A stretch of DNA of 64,000 nucleotides from Dermatophagoides farinae (taxonomy: Eukaryota > Arthropoda > Arachnida > Sarcoptiformes > Pyroglyphidae), in assembly GCF_024713945.1 (NCBI RefSeq), contig NW_027461522.1, forward strand, positions 124,001-188,000, read 5' to 3'. A program made the translations under genes and the position numbers. Positions 18,199 to 29,115 of the stretch are shown here, piece by piece (the first letter of the stretch is position 1; every line of letters begins with the position of its first letter). Under the pieces are notes generated by a model. It was given only the letters and a program-made list of their open reading frames with translations, had not been told where the DNA came from and did no database searches.

Positions 18199-18286
18199 TA
18201 ATGTTCTAAATCAGAACTGAGAAAATATTCAAACGCATGGAGTGGAAGTCAGGGATATGAAAGTATATTGCTTGTGTAATAATCGT

Positions 18287-21200
18287 TTATATCTTGGTCA
18301 AAATTCGAGTAGAACCTGTACCAAGAGGAGGTTCTTTTCCAACAATGATAGAACCCGTAGGACTATTTAGGTTGTCCGTTGCGCGACGAGACAACCCTGA
18401 ACACAAAAACTTGAACGCTGTTTCGAAACTGAGCTGTAGAAGAGGACTGCTGTGGTGTGCCATGCCAATTCGACTCAAGCTTCGATACTCACCAGAACTC
18501 GTAAGTGTGTCTGCAACTAAAGACAGATGTCGGAAATCTACCACGATACCGTAAGACCCAAATACAGCTTGAAGTTCGCGAATAATTGTAGCTCGAGCTG
18601 CTTCAATGCCAAACGTGAGAGAAATGGCTTTAATATCGTTGCAATAAATATGATGGTGGTCTATCAATTCGGAGTCGAAATTTAGGAGGCGTTGCAAATT
18701 ATTGTCTCTGACATGCATTTCGTACACGTATCGGTTGTCAAAAATCGAGTATTTGGTCGTTGGATAAATTTGAGGAAGTTCCTTCACACCAGAATAATAG
18801 AGCATCGTTTTCGCAATACGGGATTTAGCAGCGTTGAGCAAATTGACTTCACGCGGACATGCTTGTTGTGGTATAACAAATCGAATGTCAACGGTCCACG
18901 TGTCTTTGGAAAATTTGAAACCGTCCATGAAACGGTAACAGGCCGACGGTAATGTTCGAACTTTGACTTTTTGCGTGATATCTTTATCAGAAACTGACAA
19001 CTCCGACACCTCGTGAGATTCGGAAGAACCGTCAATTGATGTGCCGCAGTTTTCAATATCTGTGTTAAACTTATACGACGCTTCTGAATCGCTATTAAAT
19101 GTCTTGGCGTCTTCTTCAAATTCGTTTTCATCTACTGAAGTCGTGTCTCGCATGTCATCGTTATCTGAATCGACAGAATCTGAAGCGTCGGAATTGTCTT
19201 CTTCAGCAGTCGAGAATCTGTCCTGTGTTTGTTCTTCGTCGGGTTCTTCAGCTGCAGGTTTTGAATGTAAATAGTCCAAGTTGGTTTCTCCTCCTGCTAT
19301 ATCGTTATCTCCAACAGCAGCCCCGGAGCTACTGCTCTTCTTAATATTTTTCTTTAAAGACATGCGTCTATCAGAAACTTTGACCAATCTTTGAATAAGT
19401 AACTTGTCAGCGGTTTCGGATAACTCGTTTACATTAGGAGCTAAAGATTCAAAATTAGCTTTCATTGCTGTAGAACGAACCAGCTCGTTAAAGTCAAAAG
19501 TGAGTTGACCCAAAAACTTATTGTAGATAAACGTGAAAAGTGACTCTGGGGTAAACATGGGAACAGCCTTGCAGAAATGATCTAAGTTTTCGAGTTGCAG
19601 CGTACATTTATATACCCAGTGCTTTTCAAGTTGATCTTTCTTTGTTAGTTTGTAACAAAGATTTGTCTGCACTCCCACCGAATTTATAATATCCTGCAAA
19701 AACACCGATCTAATGCTATCTAAAATTCGCTCAATGTTTCGGCTTGCTTGCTTCTTATTTCCTGTAAGGGGCGCAATGCAAAGTGGAGTGGAGGCAAATC
19801 CTGCAGTATGGATGATTTCATTAAGCCTTGGAATACCTAATGTAACGTTTGCTGCCCCGTGACCCGCCAAGTGGAAAGTGTTCAATGTCATTTGTGTGGC
19901 TGGTTCTCCTAATGACTGGGCAGCTAAGCAACCTACAGGTTCTCCTGGACAAGAAAGAGCGTTCTGGTATACAAGTCTTAACAGCAAATCCAATTTTTTT
20001 GCCGAGATAGACCTTAGCTGAAGAGTTGGTGGTGCGCTAGTCATGCCATTGATTAATTTGTTTTGCGTTTGTAATTGATAATCAGCGTAGTTTTCCGAAG
20101 TTGCGCCTAAATAAAAGTAAGGGTTGTTTAGCGAAGTTGTTGTATCATCATTATTGTTTGTATTGATATTTGTTTTAATGGATTTCTTTATTAGGTAATT
20201 TTGTTCGTTGGAGTCCAAATGAAAACGTCTCTTAGAAATTTCAAAATTATTGGTGTAAATTTCAGAATTCTTGAGAAGAGAGGCTTTAGAAACATCGATA
20301 CCATCTTCTCCATATAAAAACTGCACTATACTTGAATCTGAATCACGGACAGTTCCGTCGAAATGGACTTTCATTCCTTCCATACTTTTCATTATACAAC
20401 GCTGAAGATACCCAGATTTCGAGGTTTTAACCGCAGTGTCTATCAAACCTTCTCGTCCTGCCATACAGTGGAAATAGTATTCTTGAGGACGTAGACCGGC
20501 CATATATGAATCAGTAATCAAACCGTATGAACGTGAACCAAAATCGTAATAACCGAAAGAAGGAAGTGTTTTTCCGGAAATCATTGTAGGCATTCTTTTT
20601 CCTTCTAAACTCTGTTGAGAAAGCATTCCTGAAATCATACCGAAATTGATCTTTGAACCTTTGGCTGCTGTGAAAATCATGCTTGCGAACCCGTTGTTAG
20701 GGAATGGGTAAAGCAGAGTGTCTGGGGATACGACATCGCTTGAAGCGCTTGTGATTGTGCTCATTGAACTTTGGAAATATTTACCAAACAAGTTAATAAC
20801 TGCTTGTTGTTTACCTTTGAATTTTTCAGTGATAAGTTTTTTAAATTCTGTGCATATCGAAATATACAGCTTCACGTTTAAATCTTTAATGGACTTGATT
20901 CTGATCAAAGATTTGTTCATTACCACCTGGTTGTCGTTGTATCTGGCTAAATCCCAAAAATCAAACTTGTTGTTTTGAGCATTCCAAACCCACGATGGAA
21001 ATTGCTTAGTAACTCTATTTCTGTAAACATCGGGAAGTGCGCCGAACAAAGAAGAAGTGTTACTGAAAATGTCAGACCTTGAATAAATAATACGAACAAG
21101 GTACTGAGTTATGTGAGTAGAATCTGAGAAGTTTTCTCTAATAAATTGTATAAGTTGTTTGAAAGCTTCAGTGAGAAGTAAGGCACCCGATTCTGTTTGT

Positions 21201-24200
21201 GATAGATACCTTTGGCTATCTAGCAAAGAGGAGATTAAGGTCAAACGGTTTACCAGTTCTTCATTCACTGCTTCATTTTGAGACTTAAGTAACTCACGAA
21301 GGCCAGAAAAGCTCGATATGTCATACGTCTCATCTTTGGTGTGAGTGATAGAGGTAAATGAATATTTTTCCCTGCAAATAGAATTAATGTTATCGTGTGT
21401 GAAATTTTCAGAAATGTTATCAGCAAAGACCTGCAACAATTTTGAGTTATCACTAGAGAAATCATTGTCATCATGCGTGTGACTTTTATCAATATTGTTC
21501 AAAAACTGAGTTTGAAGTAATAGAGAAGCCGTTGAACATCTTTGCAACAGTTCTGTTCGCCTGTCGAGACCCTTCCGGTTCAATTCAAAATCTGCTAAAC
21601 CACAAGTAAATCCTCTAAATTGAATATATGTTGTGAACGCTCGGGAAAAACAAGATAATAATATTCCAGCAACACGTGCGTTTAATAACTCAGAACAAAC
21701 GTGGACTAGACCATTAAAGGAAGCACCATACTGGTTTTTATCGAAAACTCCTTGTAAAAGCTCACTGTTTTGAATTACAACTGTAGCCTCGTCATTATCA
21801 GTAGTAATGATACCGCGCCAAGCTGTTACAGGTGTTTTAGATTTGGTCTGCAAATTGATTCCCTTGTAGTTTTCTGTAAAAGACTTGTCAAGCTTCAAGT
21901 CGGAATTCAATCCATACAAAGACATAGCTGCATAGTCCACAATAGTTTTCAGTAAGGAAGAAATAACCTGTTTTCCAGTCCACAGCTGAACAGGGTAAAA
22001 TATCGTGGGTGGTTCTATACAAACCTTATGCAGAAACGTATTTGTCAATTGAGAAAAAGGATCTCCAGAAGTAAGTTCCCGGTTGATGACGTTTCCTTCA
22101 GACAAATTGATCAATCCATTTTTGTCGACGTATTTCGCAACAGCCGAATATATAATTTGTAAATACTCGTCTTTTTTCAAAAAAGTTCCTTTTACAGTCA
22201 GCAAAGCTCCAGAAACAATGTGATCTTGAATTAACCCTCTTAATGGAGCTCCATTTCTGGGGTTCGTATAGTTTGTATCAGCATTCATAAGTATCGCGGC
22301 TTCAACCTGTGCGGTCGGGTTTTGTAAACAATGTAAATTCATTTCGTCTCCATCGAAATCGGCATTATAACCAGAACAGTTAGTATAGTGCAGTCTAAAA
22401 CATTTCTGATTTTCTAAAACGCGAACAAAATGCGCTAAAATAGACGGTTTGTGCAAAGACGGTTGCCTGTTCATTAAAACAGTGTCTCCATTTTTCAAAT
22501 GTCTTCGAAGTATGAAAGGCTTACCTTCGATCTTGTCAAGATTATCCAAGGATGCCTGGAGGTTGGAACGTATTTCATTGCACAAATTGGCTTTTTGAGT
22601 TTCGTTAAGTGGCTTCCGAATAAAATCCAGGATTCTTCCCGACGGGTAAGTTAAAAAATTGCAACCTGGATATACTGTTGCACCGTTGTTTATTCTTTGA
22701 CAAACTTCGTCTATATTGAGTGTATTTACAAATATGGGAACAGATAATTTCATTGCAAACTCTTTTGGAATACCGATTTCATTAGTATCAATTTGACAGT
22801 CTGGAGCAATAATAGTTCTCGCTGCATAGTTTACTCTTTTACCCATCATCTTTTGACGAACGGCTCCGCTCTTTTTTTCAAGCCATTGCCGAACGCCAGC
22901 AGGAGCAGATTTATCTTGTGATTTGTTGCCGTCAATGTAACTGTTGACAAATTGCTGAAGTTTTGAAACTTGAGAATGTAAAATACTATAGTTTCCGTGA
23001 ACCTTGTTATAAAAATCAGTAATAGATGATTTGTCAAGCTTCGAAAACTTGAATTCACTGCAAGATTCTAACAATTCATTGTCGTAATCGAGGAGTAAGT
23101 TTTCATTAGTAGCTCTAAGAGTATATAAGATTAAGAGAACATCACTGTTTGTTCGTCTGATTTTTTGAAGTGCTTGGGTGTGCGGGTGGAGTACCTTACC
23201 CGTTCCGCTAGATACAATGTTCTCACCGAGTGGGCGGAACTTGTTGCTAGGAACCAGGATAGAGTAGTAAAAAAAAGTTTTTTCCAACGTATTTTGAGTA
23301 ATGGGAACCATCATGTTGATGAGTGTTTTATCTTTGCTTGCAAACAATTTTTTAAGTATAGATTCCACCTGATAAGACGATAACATAACTCGAGCAATTC
23401 GCTTGTTGTTCCGTCCAATAACCAAAGTTTTTTGTTTTTCCGCATGAATTTGAGCGATTGTTATTTTTTGTATGTCTTGTTCAATTCCTTTCATGCATTC
23501 ACCGGTGTTTTCACTCGACTCCGTTGGAATTTGAAGGAATGTATGTTCTTCAAATGGCGGCTGATGAGAAAACTGATACTCCAATTGGATGTCAAAAAAA
23601 TTAGCGGCTGCTTTGTAACTTATGGAAATAGTGTTGCCGCAATGAGGACAATTGCTCGAGCTGGCTTCCTTGAAAAAAGTTGATTTTAAAAATTTCCACG
23701 ACTCAATTGTAGTGATACTTTCGCCGATCAGCGAAGCGAAATTAGCTATGTCGTTTCCAGCTGATATTTTACTATGAATGTTCTTGGCTCGATGGAATAG
23801 CTCAAGAAATTTTGACCTGTCGAATTCGTGTTCGGGAAATTCGTTCAGCTCTACGTTTACTTTGAACTCTTTTGCTTCTTCTGTCGAAAGGTAATGTTGA
23901 TATTTACGCAAGATATTGCCCTGCTTAATCACGTCGTCAAGTAGTCTATATTCTTTCGCTTGGAACAGATTGAAACATAGCTGAAGGTATTCGTTGTCAA
24001 TGTCCGTTAGCTTCAATCTGCAACATTTTAAGCAAGTCAACTTGAGTAGGTCTAACAGTTCAGAAAACAAAAGGGGATTAAACAACGGAAGTGCTAAATT
24101 TATATGGCCCAAATGTCCGGGGCATTTGAAGTATTTGTTACAATATCCACATGATTCACCATTACCAAAAAAACCTAGCCTAGAATCGTGTAGGCCATAC

Positions 24201-24340
24201 TTTACAGGCACGTTGTTTTTGAAAATTTCAGAGTTGGTAATTTCTACCACACTTATTTTTTTGATTTCATCTGGATGAAAGATATCTATCGTTAGCTGCG
24301 AAATATCGACGTCTGGAGAAAGCTCTAAATCATTTTTCAT
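18287..24340 (-). CDS. RPA1: DNA-directed RNA polymerase I largest subunit (A190/RPA1)
   Basis: Single exon of 2017 residues, longer than yeast A190 (1664) or human (1720). The catalytic loop YNADFDGDEMNLH carries the three magnesium-binding aspartates near residue 663. The N-terminal clamp zinc site is visible (GYCNKYFKCPGHLGH), as are the RQPSLHKPSI switch region, the bridge-helix region LRPQEYYFHCMAGREGLIDTAVKT-like segment and the trigger-loop region ATQMTLNTFHLAGHG. The Pol I-type acidic insertion in the jaw is at about 1690-1790 (Asp/Glu/Ser-rich), and the C-terminus ends in the Pol I signature DNLNSP...VGKEPPLGTGS. It transcribes rRNA in the nucleolus. Extra length comes from Asn/Ser-rich insertions. 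Confidence 0.97.
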   Translation of the reverse strand: MKNDLELSPDVDISQLTIDIFHPDEIKKISVVEITNSEIFKNNVPVKYGLHDSRLGFFGNGESCGYCNKYFKCPGHLGHINLALPLFNPLLFSELLDLLKLTCLKCCRLKLTDIDNEYLQLCFNLFQAKEYRLLDDVIKQGNILRKYQHYLSTEEAKEFKVNVELNEFPEHEFDRSKFLELFHRAKNIHSKISAGNDIANFASLIGESITTIESWKFLKSTFFKEASSSNCPHCGNTISISYKAAANFFDIQLEYQFSHQPPFEEHTFLQIPTESSENTGECMKGIEQDIQKITIAQIHAEKQKTLVIGRNNKRIARVMLSSYQVESILKKLFASKDKTLINMMVPITQNTLEKTFFYYSILVPSNKFRPLGENIVSSGTGKVLHPHTQALQKIRRTNSDVLLILYTLRATNENLLLDYDNELLESCSEFKFSKLDKSSITDFYNKVHGNYSILHSQVSKLQQFVNSYIDGNKSQDKSAPAGVRQWLEKKSGAVRQKMMGKRVNYAARTIIAPDCQIDTNEIGIPKEFAMKLSVPIFVNTLNIDEVCQRINNGATVYPGCNFLTYPSGRILDFIRKPLNETQKANLCNEIRSNLQASLDNLDKIEGKPFILRRHLKNGDTVLMNRQPSLHKPSILAHFVRVLENQKCFRLHYTNCSGYNADFDGDEMNLHCLQNPTAQVEAAILMNADTNYTNPRNGAPLRGLIQDHIVSGALLTVKGTFLKKDEYLQIIYSAVAKYVDKNGLINLSEGNVINRELTSGDPFSQLTNTFLHKVCIEPPTIFYPVQLWTGKQVISSLLKTIVDYAAMSLYGLNSDLKLDKSFTENYKGINLQTKSKTPVTAWRGIITTDNDEATVVIQNSELLQGVFDKNQYGASFNGLVHVCSELLNARVAGILLSCFSRAFTTYIQFRGFTCGLADFELNRKGLDRRTELLQRCSTASLLLQTQFLNNIDKSHTHDDNDFSSDNSKLLQVFADNISENFTHDNINSICREKYSFTSITHTKDETYDISSFSGLRELLKSQNEAVNEELVNRLTLISSLLDSQRYLSQTESGALLLTEAFKQLIQFIRENFSDSTHITQYLVRIIYSRSDIFSNTSSLFGALPDVYRNRVTKQFPSWVWNAQNNKFDFWDLARYNDNQVVMNKSLIRIKSIKDLNVKLYISICTEFKKLITEKFKGKQQAVINLFGKYFQSSMSTITSASSDVVSPDTLLYPFPNNGFASMIFTAAKGSKINFGMISGMLSQQSLEGKRMPTMISGKTLPSFGYYDFGSRSYGLITDSYMAGLRPQEYYFHCMAGREGLIDTAVKTSKSGYLQRCIMKSMEGMKVHFDGTVRDSDSSIVQFLYGEDGIDVSKASLLKNSEIYTNNFEISKRRFHLDSNEQNYLIKKSIKTNINTNNNDDTTTSLNNPYFYLGATSENYADYQLQTQNKLINGMTSAPPTLQLRSISAKKLDLLLRLVYQNALSCPGEPVGCLAAQSLGEPATQMTLNTFHLAGHGAANVTLGIPRLNEIIHTAGFASTPLCIAPLTGNKKQASRNIERILDSIRSVFLQDIINSVGVQTNLCYKLTKKDQLEKHWVYKCTLQLENLDHFCKAVPMFTPESLFTFIYNKFLGQLTFDFNELVRSTAMKANFESLAPNVNELSETADKLLIQRLVKVSDRRMSLKKNIKKSSSSGAAVGDNDIAGGETNLDYLHSKPAAEEPDEEQTQDRFSTAEEDNSDASDSVDSDNDDMRDTTSVDENEFEEDAKTFNSDSEASYKFNTDIENCGTSIDGSSESHEVSELSVSDKDITQKVKVRTLPSACYRFMDGFKFSKDTWTVDIRFVIPQQACPREVNLLNAAKSRIAKTMLYYSGVKELPQIYPTTKYSIFDNRYVYEMHVRDNNLQRLLNFDSELIDHHHIYCNDIKAISLTFGIEAARATIIRELQAVFGSYGIVVDFRHLSLVADTLTSSGEYRSLSRIGMAHHSSPLLQLSFETAFKFLCSGLSRRATDNLNSPTGSIIVGKEPPLGTGSTRILTKI

Positions 24341-24524
24341 GCTTCAAAGTCTCTAACTGAGGTTTTCAAATGTAAGCGTAATTTTTAGAAGGTTTTACTA
24401 TATTCTCACCGCAAAACTGCTTATTAAAACATATAATGAAAAAAAAATTTTTTCAAATAGGTATAAAGAGGATTATAGACGATTTCACAATTATTAAACT
24501 TTAAGTAAATAATATATATTTTTT

Positions 24525-25973
24525 TTATGATTGTGTTTCTTCGTTTTTCCACCAGTGACTTATAGCTACGCTGAAAACATTTGTGTACACGGCATGATAA
24601 ACTTTTTTTGGAATGTAAATTGCATCGCCTGCGTTTAAGATTATCAAGGCGATGTCGATTCGTTTGTTTTTTTCTTGATTATCGTCAATAATATCGTTAA
24701 TTAATTCTTTGCAACTTTCCAAACTCATATTGTACGAGTTTTTGCAGTATTTCGATTTTTCCACATCTCCAAGTGCTTCTTCGTTTTCAAAGAAAACAAT
24801 GTATTTGGTTCCATATAAGCAGACGTAAAAGTTGTTGAAGTCATCATAGTGAGGAGGAGTGTATGCTTCTACACTGTCGATCCACCATTGTTCAACAAAA
24901 GAAGGTTTATTGCATTTGAATTTAAGAAGATCTCTCAATTTTTTTTTACCGAACTCCTTAACGTTCTTTTGAATTAAAATCTCGACTAAATCGAGCCGTT
25001 TGCAAACATTATCAGCATCAAGATGGTTTCTCAGCGGGTATTGCGCCAAATATCCATTTTTCAACCATATGTTCTTGAATTGGTCGATTTTAATTGTCCA
25101 GTCCGTGTTAGTGTACGACTTTCCGTATTCTAAAGTTACATAACGTTCTGAGTTTTGAATTAAAAAATGTAACAATTTGTCGTTCGTTACTTCGTCTATA
25201 AGTAACTCACTGATGCAGAAGATTTGATCTGCAGCAATTATTTTTACTAGTAGTTCTACATTTTTGTCTTTAAGGTCGATAACGTCAATGAAATAATTTT
25301 TTACGTCTGCTTGTTTATTGTATAAACAATAAAGCTGTTCCAGCTCGTTAAAACTCGCAATAGTTGGTTCTAGAGCATTGTATTCACTTATACTAAATTC
25401 TTGAGAAGCAAATCCACTATAGATAACGGCATAATCAAATATCTTCGTATCTTGATCTCGAAATATTAAATAATAAATCATACAAAAGGTTGAGAATAAA
25501 ATATCGATTATTTCTTTGAAAACACAGTTTTGTTTAATAAGATTTAGTATTTTGTTGAAACAAGTTCGAAATGATATAGCAAGTAGGCAGTTTTTGTCGA
25601 GTAATTCGTATTCGTTGAAACCTGTCAAATCGCTGTTTAGTTTTTTAAAATAGTCAATAATCATGGGAGATTGTATAAAAATTGATTCCTCTTGTTCTTT
25701 AGTAATCAGAGCATCCTGACTGTAAATTTCGATAATCCGTAAAATGTTATGATAGCCAGAAATAATATGAGAAAGTACGCGATTTTGTTTAGCTTTATCC
25801 TCTGAAGCGATCAGAGCAGTCAAATAAGTAAAAAATACGAGGTTATGAACTTTTTCGATTTTTAACGTTTCAGAATTAAGTGAAACGATAATTTTTATGA
25901 GTTCTTTGAGTGCGTTGATTTTGCCATACGTTCTAGGAGTATCACACTGAGGAAAAATATTTTCGAAATTCAT
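24525..25973 (-). CDS. JmjC-domain oxygenase, KDM8/JMJD5-like
   Basis: ORF of 482 residues from the ATG complementary to 25971-25973. The C-terminal 130 residues form a JmjC (cupin) domain. Iron ligands are the HxD motif in PPHYDDFNN (H375, D377) and the distal His in PKKVYHAVY (H460), followed by SVAISHWW, which matches the SVSFWW end of KDM8. Upstream, VTLEYGKSY...DW and NGYLAQYPL match KDM8's entry strands (VPVEVGSRYT...W and GYLAQHQLF). The N-terminal 270 residues are helical, as in KDM8. These enzymes are iron/2-oxoglutarate hydroxylases; KDM8 hydroxylates arginines in ribosomal and chromatin proteins. The family is secure, the substrate is not. Confidence 0.8.
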   Translation of the reverse strand: MNFENIFPQCDTPRTYGKINALKELIKIIVSLNSETLKIEKVHNLVFFTYLTALIASEDKAKQNRVLSHIISGYHNILRIIEIYSQDALITKEQEESIFIQSPMIIDYFKKLNSDLTGFNEYELLDKNCLLAISFRTCFNKILNLIKQNCVFKEIIDILFSTFCMIYYLIFRDQDTKIFDYAVIYSGFASQEFSISEYNALEPTIASFNELEQLYCLYNKQADVKNYFIDVIDLKDKNVELLVKIIAADQIFCISELLIDEVTNDKLLHFLIQNSERYVTLEYGKSYTNTDWTIKIDQFKNIWLKNGYLAQYPLRNHLDADNVCKRLDLVEILIQKNVKEFGKKKLRDLLKFKCNKPSFVEQWWIDSVEAYTPPHYDDFNNFYVCLYGTKYIVFFENEEALGDVEKSKYCKNSYNMSLESCKELINDIIDDNQEKNKRIDIALIILNAGDAIYIPKKVYHAVYTNVFSVAISHWWKNEETQS

Positions 25974-26220
25974 GCGTTTTATCGATGCAAATGCGAAAGC
26001 TTGCCAATTGATATTTATATTTAATTATGTGTGTGATGCCATATTAATTTAGATCTATTAAGTGGTAAAAATACGGATAGGACTAATTCTACCTTTTATA
26101 TTAAAAAAAAACATCAATTTATAATAAACACATTAATTAATTTCAAAAGAGAGACTATAATAACATGCGTTAACCAAAATTTATTTAATCATAATTGAAG
26201 ATTTGAAATTATTTTAGTAA

Positions 26221-26753
26221 ATGACTACGGGAGATGAAGTAGTGCAATTAAACGATCGTAGCGTAAGTTTCACGGAAAACAGCTTTGCTAGCGTAAAAGA
26301 TTAATTAAAGATTTTATGAGTCTACAAAACGATACGCCTCCAGGCGTAAATGCATATCCATTAAAGCAAAATCTGGCTCAATGGCACGGTTTGATTTTCG
26401 GTCCAGAAGATACCGTATGGGAAGGCGGCATTTTTGTCTTATCCATTAAGTTCCCGGAAAACTATCCTGATAAGCCACCCGTGGTTAAATTTGTGACTAA
26501 AATTTTCCACCCCAATGTTTACGTTGACGGCTTGCTATGCTTAGATATTCTACAAAATGAATGGAGTCCCATATACGACGTTAAGGGCATTTTGATGTCA
26601 GTTAGGTCGCTGTTAACAGACCCAAACCCGAATTCACCGGCGAACGCTGAAGCTGCCAAACTATATATACATAATAAAAGCGAATATATGCGATCTGTTC
26701 AAAAATGCGTATACGAAAGCATTAATTCAGCAGAATTGCCGCTTGAGCAGTAG
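26221..26753 (+). CDS. RAD6: Ubiquitin-conjugating enzyme E2, RAD6/UBE2A type (2 exons)
   Basis: Exons 26221-26262 and 26292-26753 join in phase 0 over a 29-nt GTAAGT...TAG intron, giving 167 residues. The join restores the RAD6 start RKRLIKDFMSLQNDTPPGV (yeast RRRLMRDF...PPAGV). The UBC fold shows FGPEDTVWEGG, the FHPNVY motif and the active-site cysteine C97 in GLLCLDILQ, then SLLTDPNPNSPAN. There is no long acidic tail as in yeast Rad6; the N-terminal 14 residues are an unusual addition. The enzyme acts with Rad18/Bre1-type E3s in PCNA and H2B ubiquitination. Confidence 0.95.
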
Positions 26754-26915
26754 CCAGCCTCAATTTAGATGAGATGAATTTCACATGCAAAATCTTGTTT
26801 TTATTTGATCCCACATAGATTTCTTGTCTAGACAACTTATCTAATGTGTTAACAAAGAAAAACTATGTACCAATACATATTTTACAGTTTTTTTTGTAAT
26901 AAAAGAAATGTTTAA

Positions 26916-27317
26916 TTAGTGTTTCTGTGTGTTGTAGGGAGTAGAATACATATAACTTTTTGACTGCCCAGAGTTGTATGGTTCGTTTTTGATGTTTACC
27001 TCACCTCCTGTACGTTGCTTATAGTGATAACGTAAAGATGCAATGTACTTTTTGCTGTGAGTGTTTGGAATGATAGCCTGAAGCATGTTTGAAGAACAGA
27101 TTTTTTGCAAGTTGTAAACTATCTCAGCTGGGATATGGCTAGGTGGCACGAACTGTGGAGACAGAATTAGATCTAACGTTGAATGTGCGGCAAACTTACT
27201 TTTGTAGTAGTCAATTTTCGCGATAATGTGTCTGCGTCCGTTATCGTGCTGCTTACGTCCCGAGGGAGAAGAATGAGACAACTTAACTTGACAATATTCA
27301 CAAAAAAATTTTCCCAT
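26916..27317 (-). CDS. SNRPC: U1 small nuclear ribonucleoprotein C
   Basis: ORF of 133 residues. The first 40 residues are the U1-C matrin-type C2H2 zinc finger: [17 protein letters not shown], then [20 protein letters not shown], with ligands C6, C9, H24 and H30 by visible spacing. The rest is less conserved and lacks the long Pro-rich tail of animals. U1-C stabilises pairing between U1 snRNA and the 5' splice site. Its presence fits a working spliceosome that must recognise the very uniform GTAAGT donors seen in this window. It lies 84 nt downstream of the mu-adaptin-like gene on the same strand. Confidence 0.95.
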   Translation of the reverse strand: MGKFFCEYCQVKLSHSSPSGRKQHDNGRRHIIAKIDYYKSKFAAHSTLDLILSPQFVPPSHIPAEIVYNLQKICSSNMLQAIIPNTHSKKYIASLRYHYKQRTGGEVNIKNEPYNSGQSKSYMYSTPYNTQKH

Positions 27318-27401
27318 TCACTCTTTATATGCTTAATCGCTTTATTTTTACTTTCTAAATTAGTTTTACGCCAAAATTTAATTTTAAAAGAAAATAATGC
27401 T

Positions 27402-28862
27402 TTATAATGTACTTGAGCTGTAGTCTCTGAGTCGCACTTCAAAATCTTTGCATTTCAACATGTGTATTAATTTTTTTCTTGGTTTTATTTCACTTTCTTT
27501 ATTAGTAATTGATTTTATGCTAAACCCAGAAAGGGAGAAGCTAATTGCTTCAAAACTTATTTTCACCGTTGAGAACGCTTTTGACGAAAAAAACACAAAT
27601 TGAGCTTTTGTGTTGCTTAATATATCTAACGTCCACTTAACCACGGTGGAATTACGAGTTTTGACTAAGTCACCTTGCGTTACTTTTTCGTGATGAATGT
27701 CATCGAACATGTTAAAGACTAACAATAACTTTTCACATTCAAAAGGTCTGTCTAAATATGCGTTTGGGAAGTCTGCATTATTGGCTAGTACTAGACTAAT
27801 GGTATATTTAGTAAGATCGGAAGACGCGTCAGCGTTTTTTTCCATTGTCAGTTTGATAGGCAGATTGAAGCCTGAGATAATATTTACAGAGTAGCGTACC
27901 AACGTTTGAAGTCCGTAGCAGGGTTTGAAATACAAGCTTTTGCTTAAGAAATTATCAGTTAGTTGAGTGAGCTGTTGGCTCCAGTACCAATCGCTTTTTT
28001 TAACGAACTTGCCAAGATTAAAAACAAGATCAAACTCTATCGATTTTGGCAATGCCGATAAAACTTCACACTCTCCGGACAATGACATGCTAACCGTGGT
28101 TAGTTTGTTTATAGGAGTAAAATATCCAAAACCAGAAATAGTTTCTTTGATTCGGAAATAAATATTATCTTCTTTAAAGACGGGCGATAAGTTACTTAAA
28201 GTTGGTTGTTCAAGTTCTAAACATTGGTTGGACATATGCCACACAGTACGACCTAGGTTCATTATACCTCCTTTACTGTCGGAAATTGCATTCTCACTAC
28301 CAAATGGACTGATCTTTAGCGGTTCTTGCCGAAATATTTTACCAGAAATGCTCTTAAAAAAGTCAGACGACATGGAAGTTTTAGGAGGGATAAGTGCGGC
28401 GCATATATTAGTGTTGAGCCCAATATATTTTCCTTTCGACGTGAATAAAAGTTCGAACGCCGTCATCACGGCTGATTTGTTTTCTTGAAGATATTCAGAC
28501 ACGCCTTTGTCTGTTGAAAAACTGTTTAAACCAATTGAACTCAGGTTGTTAAACAGGTTTAAGCAAACAAAATCCACGAAGTTTCGGTGTGTTAAACTAT
28601 GTATTCGAGAGCAGAAATTATTTTGACACGGCGTTGAAACAAAATCGACCGAGCAAGATGTATCAACCTGTTTTTCAGATTCATTGTAGCCCAAAATTAT
28701 CACTAGCGGAAACGATTTAAAAATGTGGTAACCTTTGTCTATGTCATTTTTATAATTCAAACTATCCCTTCTTGGTAATTTTGCTTTAGAGTTCCACTTT
28801 TTAAATCCTATTGTGTTATCTGCGATATCGTCAAAAATCACAACATAACTAAATTCATTCAT
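27402..28862 (-). CDS. Mu-adaptin homology domain protein, possibly AP-5 mu
   Basis: ORF of 486 residues from the ATG complementary to 28860-28862. From about residue 235 the pattern NIYFRIKETISGFGYF...LTTVSMSLSGECEVLSALP resembles the start of a mu-homology domain (xVxLDVxExxxxxxxxxGxxxxxxxxGxxxxxSxLSGxP), and VKWTLDIL near residue 420 resembles its VxWxI strand. The N-terminal third is not an obvious longin domain. The length equals AP5M1 (about 490 residues). Adaptor mu subunits bind cargo on endosomal or Golgi vesicles. The call rests on pattern alone, and a stonin- or delta-COP-like protein is an alternative. Confidence 0.45.
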   Translation of the reverse strand: MNEFSYVVIFDDIADNTIGFKKWNSKAKLPRRDSLNYKNDIDKGYHIFKSFPLVIILGYNESEKQVDTSCSVDFVSTPCQNNFCSRIHSLTHRNFVDFVCLNLFNNLSSIGLNSFSTDKGVSEYLQENKSAVMTAFELLFTSKGKYIGLNTNICAALIPPKTSMSSDFFKSISGKIFRQEPLKISPFGSENAISDSKGGIMNLGRTVWHMSNQCLELEQPTLSNLSPVFKEDNIYFRIKETISGFGYFTPINKLTTVSMSLSGECEVLSALPKSIEFDLVFNLGKFVKKSDWYWSQQLTQLTDNFLSKSLYFKPCYGLQTLVRYSVNIISGFNLPIKLTMEKNADASSDLTKYTISLVLANNADFPNAYLDRPFECEKLLLVFNMFDDIHHEKVTQGDLVKTRNSTVVKWTLDILSNTKAQFVFFSSKAFSTVKISFEAISFSLSGFSIKSITNKESEIKPRKKLIHMLKCKDFEVRLRDYSSSTL

Positions 28863-29115
28863 TGCATTTCAAACTATATTAAATCGATTGGTTTAAGCCG
28901 GTTAAACACAAGTGTTAAGATCTTTCGTATATTCTTATGTAAATGTAATTCAAAACGTGTGATCAATTCTCACGTTGAGTTTTTAGACAATTTTATATTG
29001 TGGTTAGTTCAATTTAATTAAAGTAACACCCAGTTTTTTTTAAAAAAAAAAAATAATAATTTATTTATTTAAAGCAAACACAGTTCATTCATGAGCATTT
29101 ACAAAAGAAACCAAA

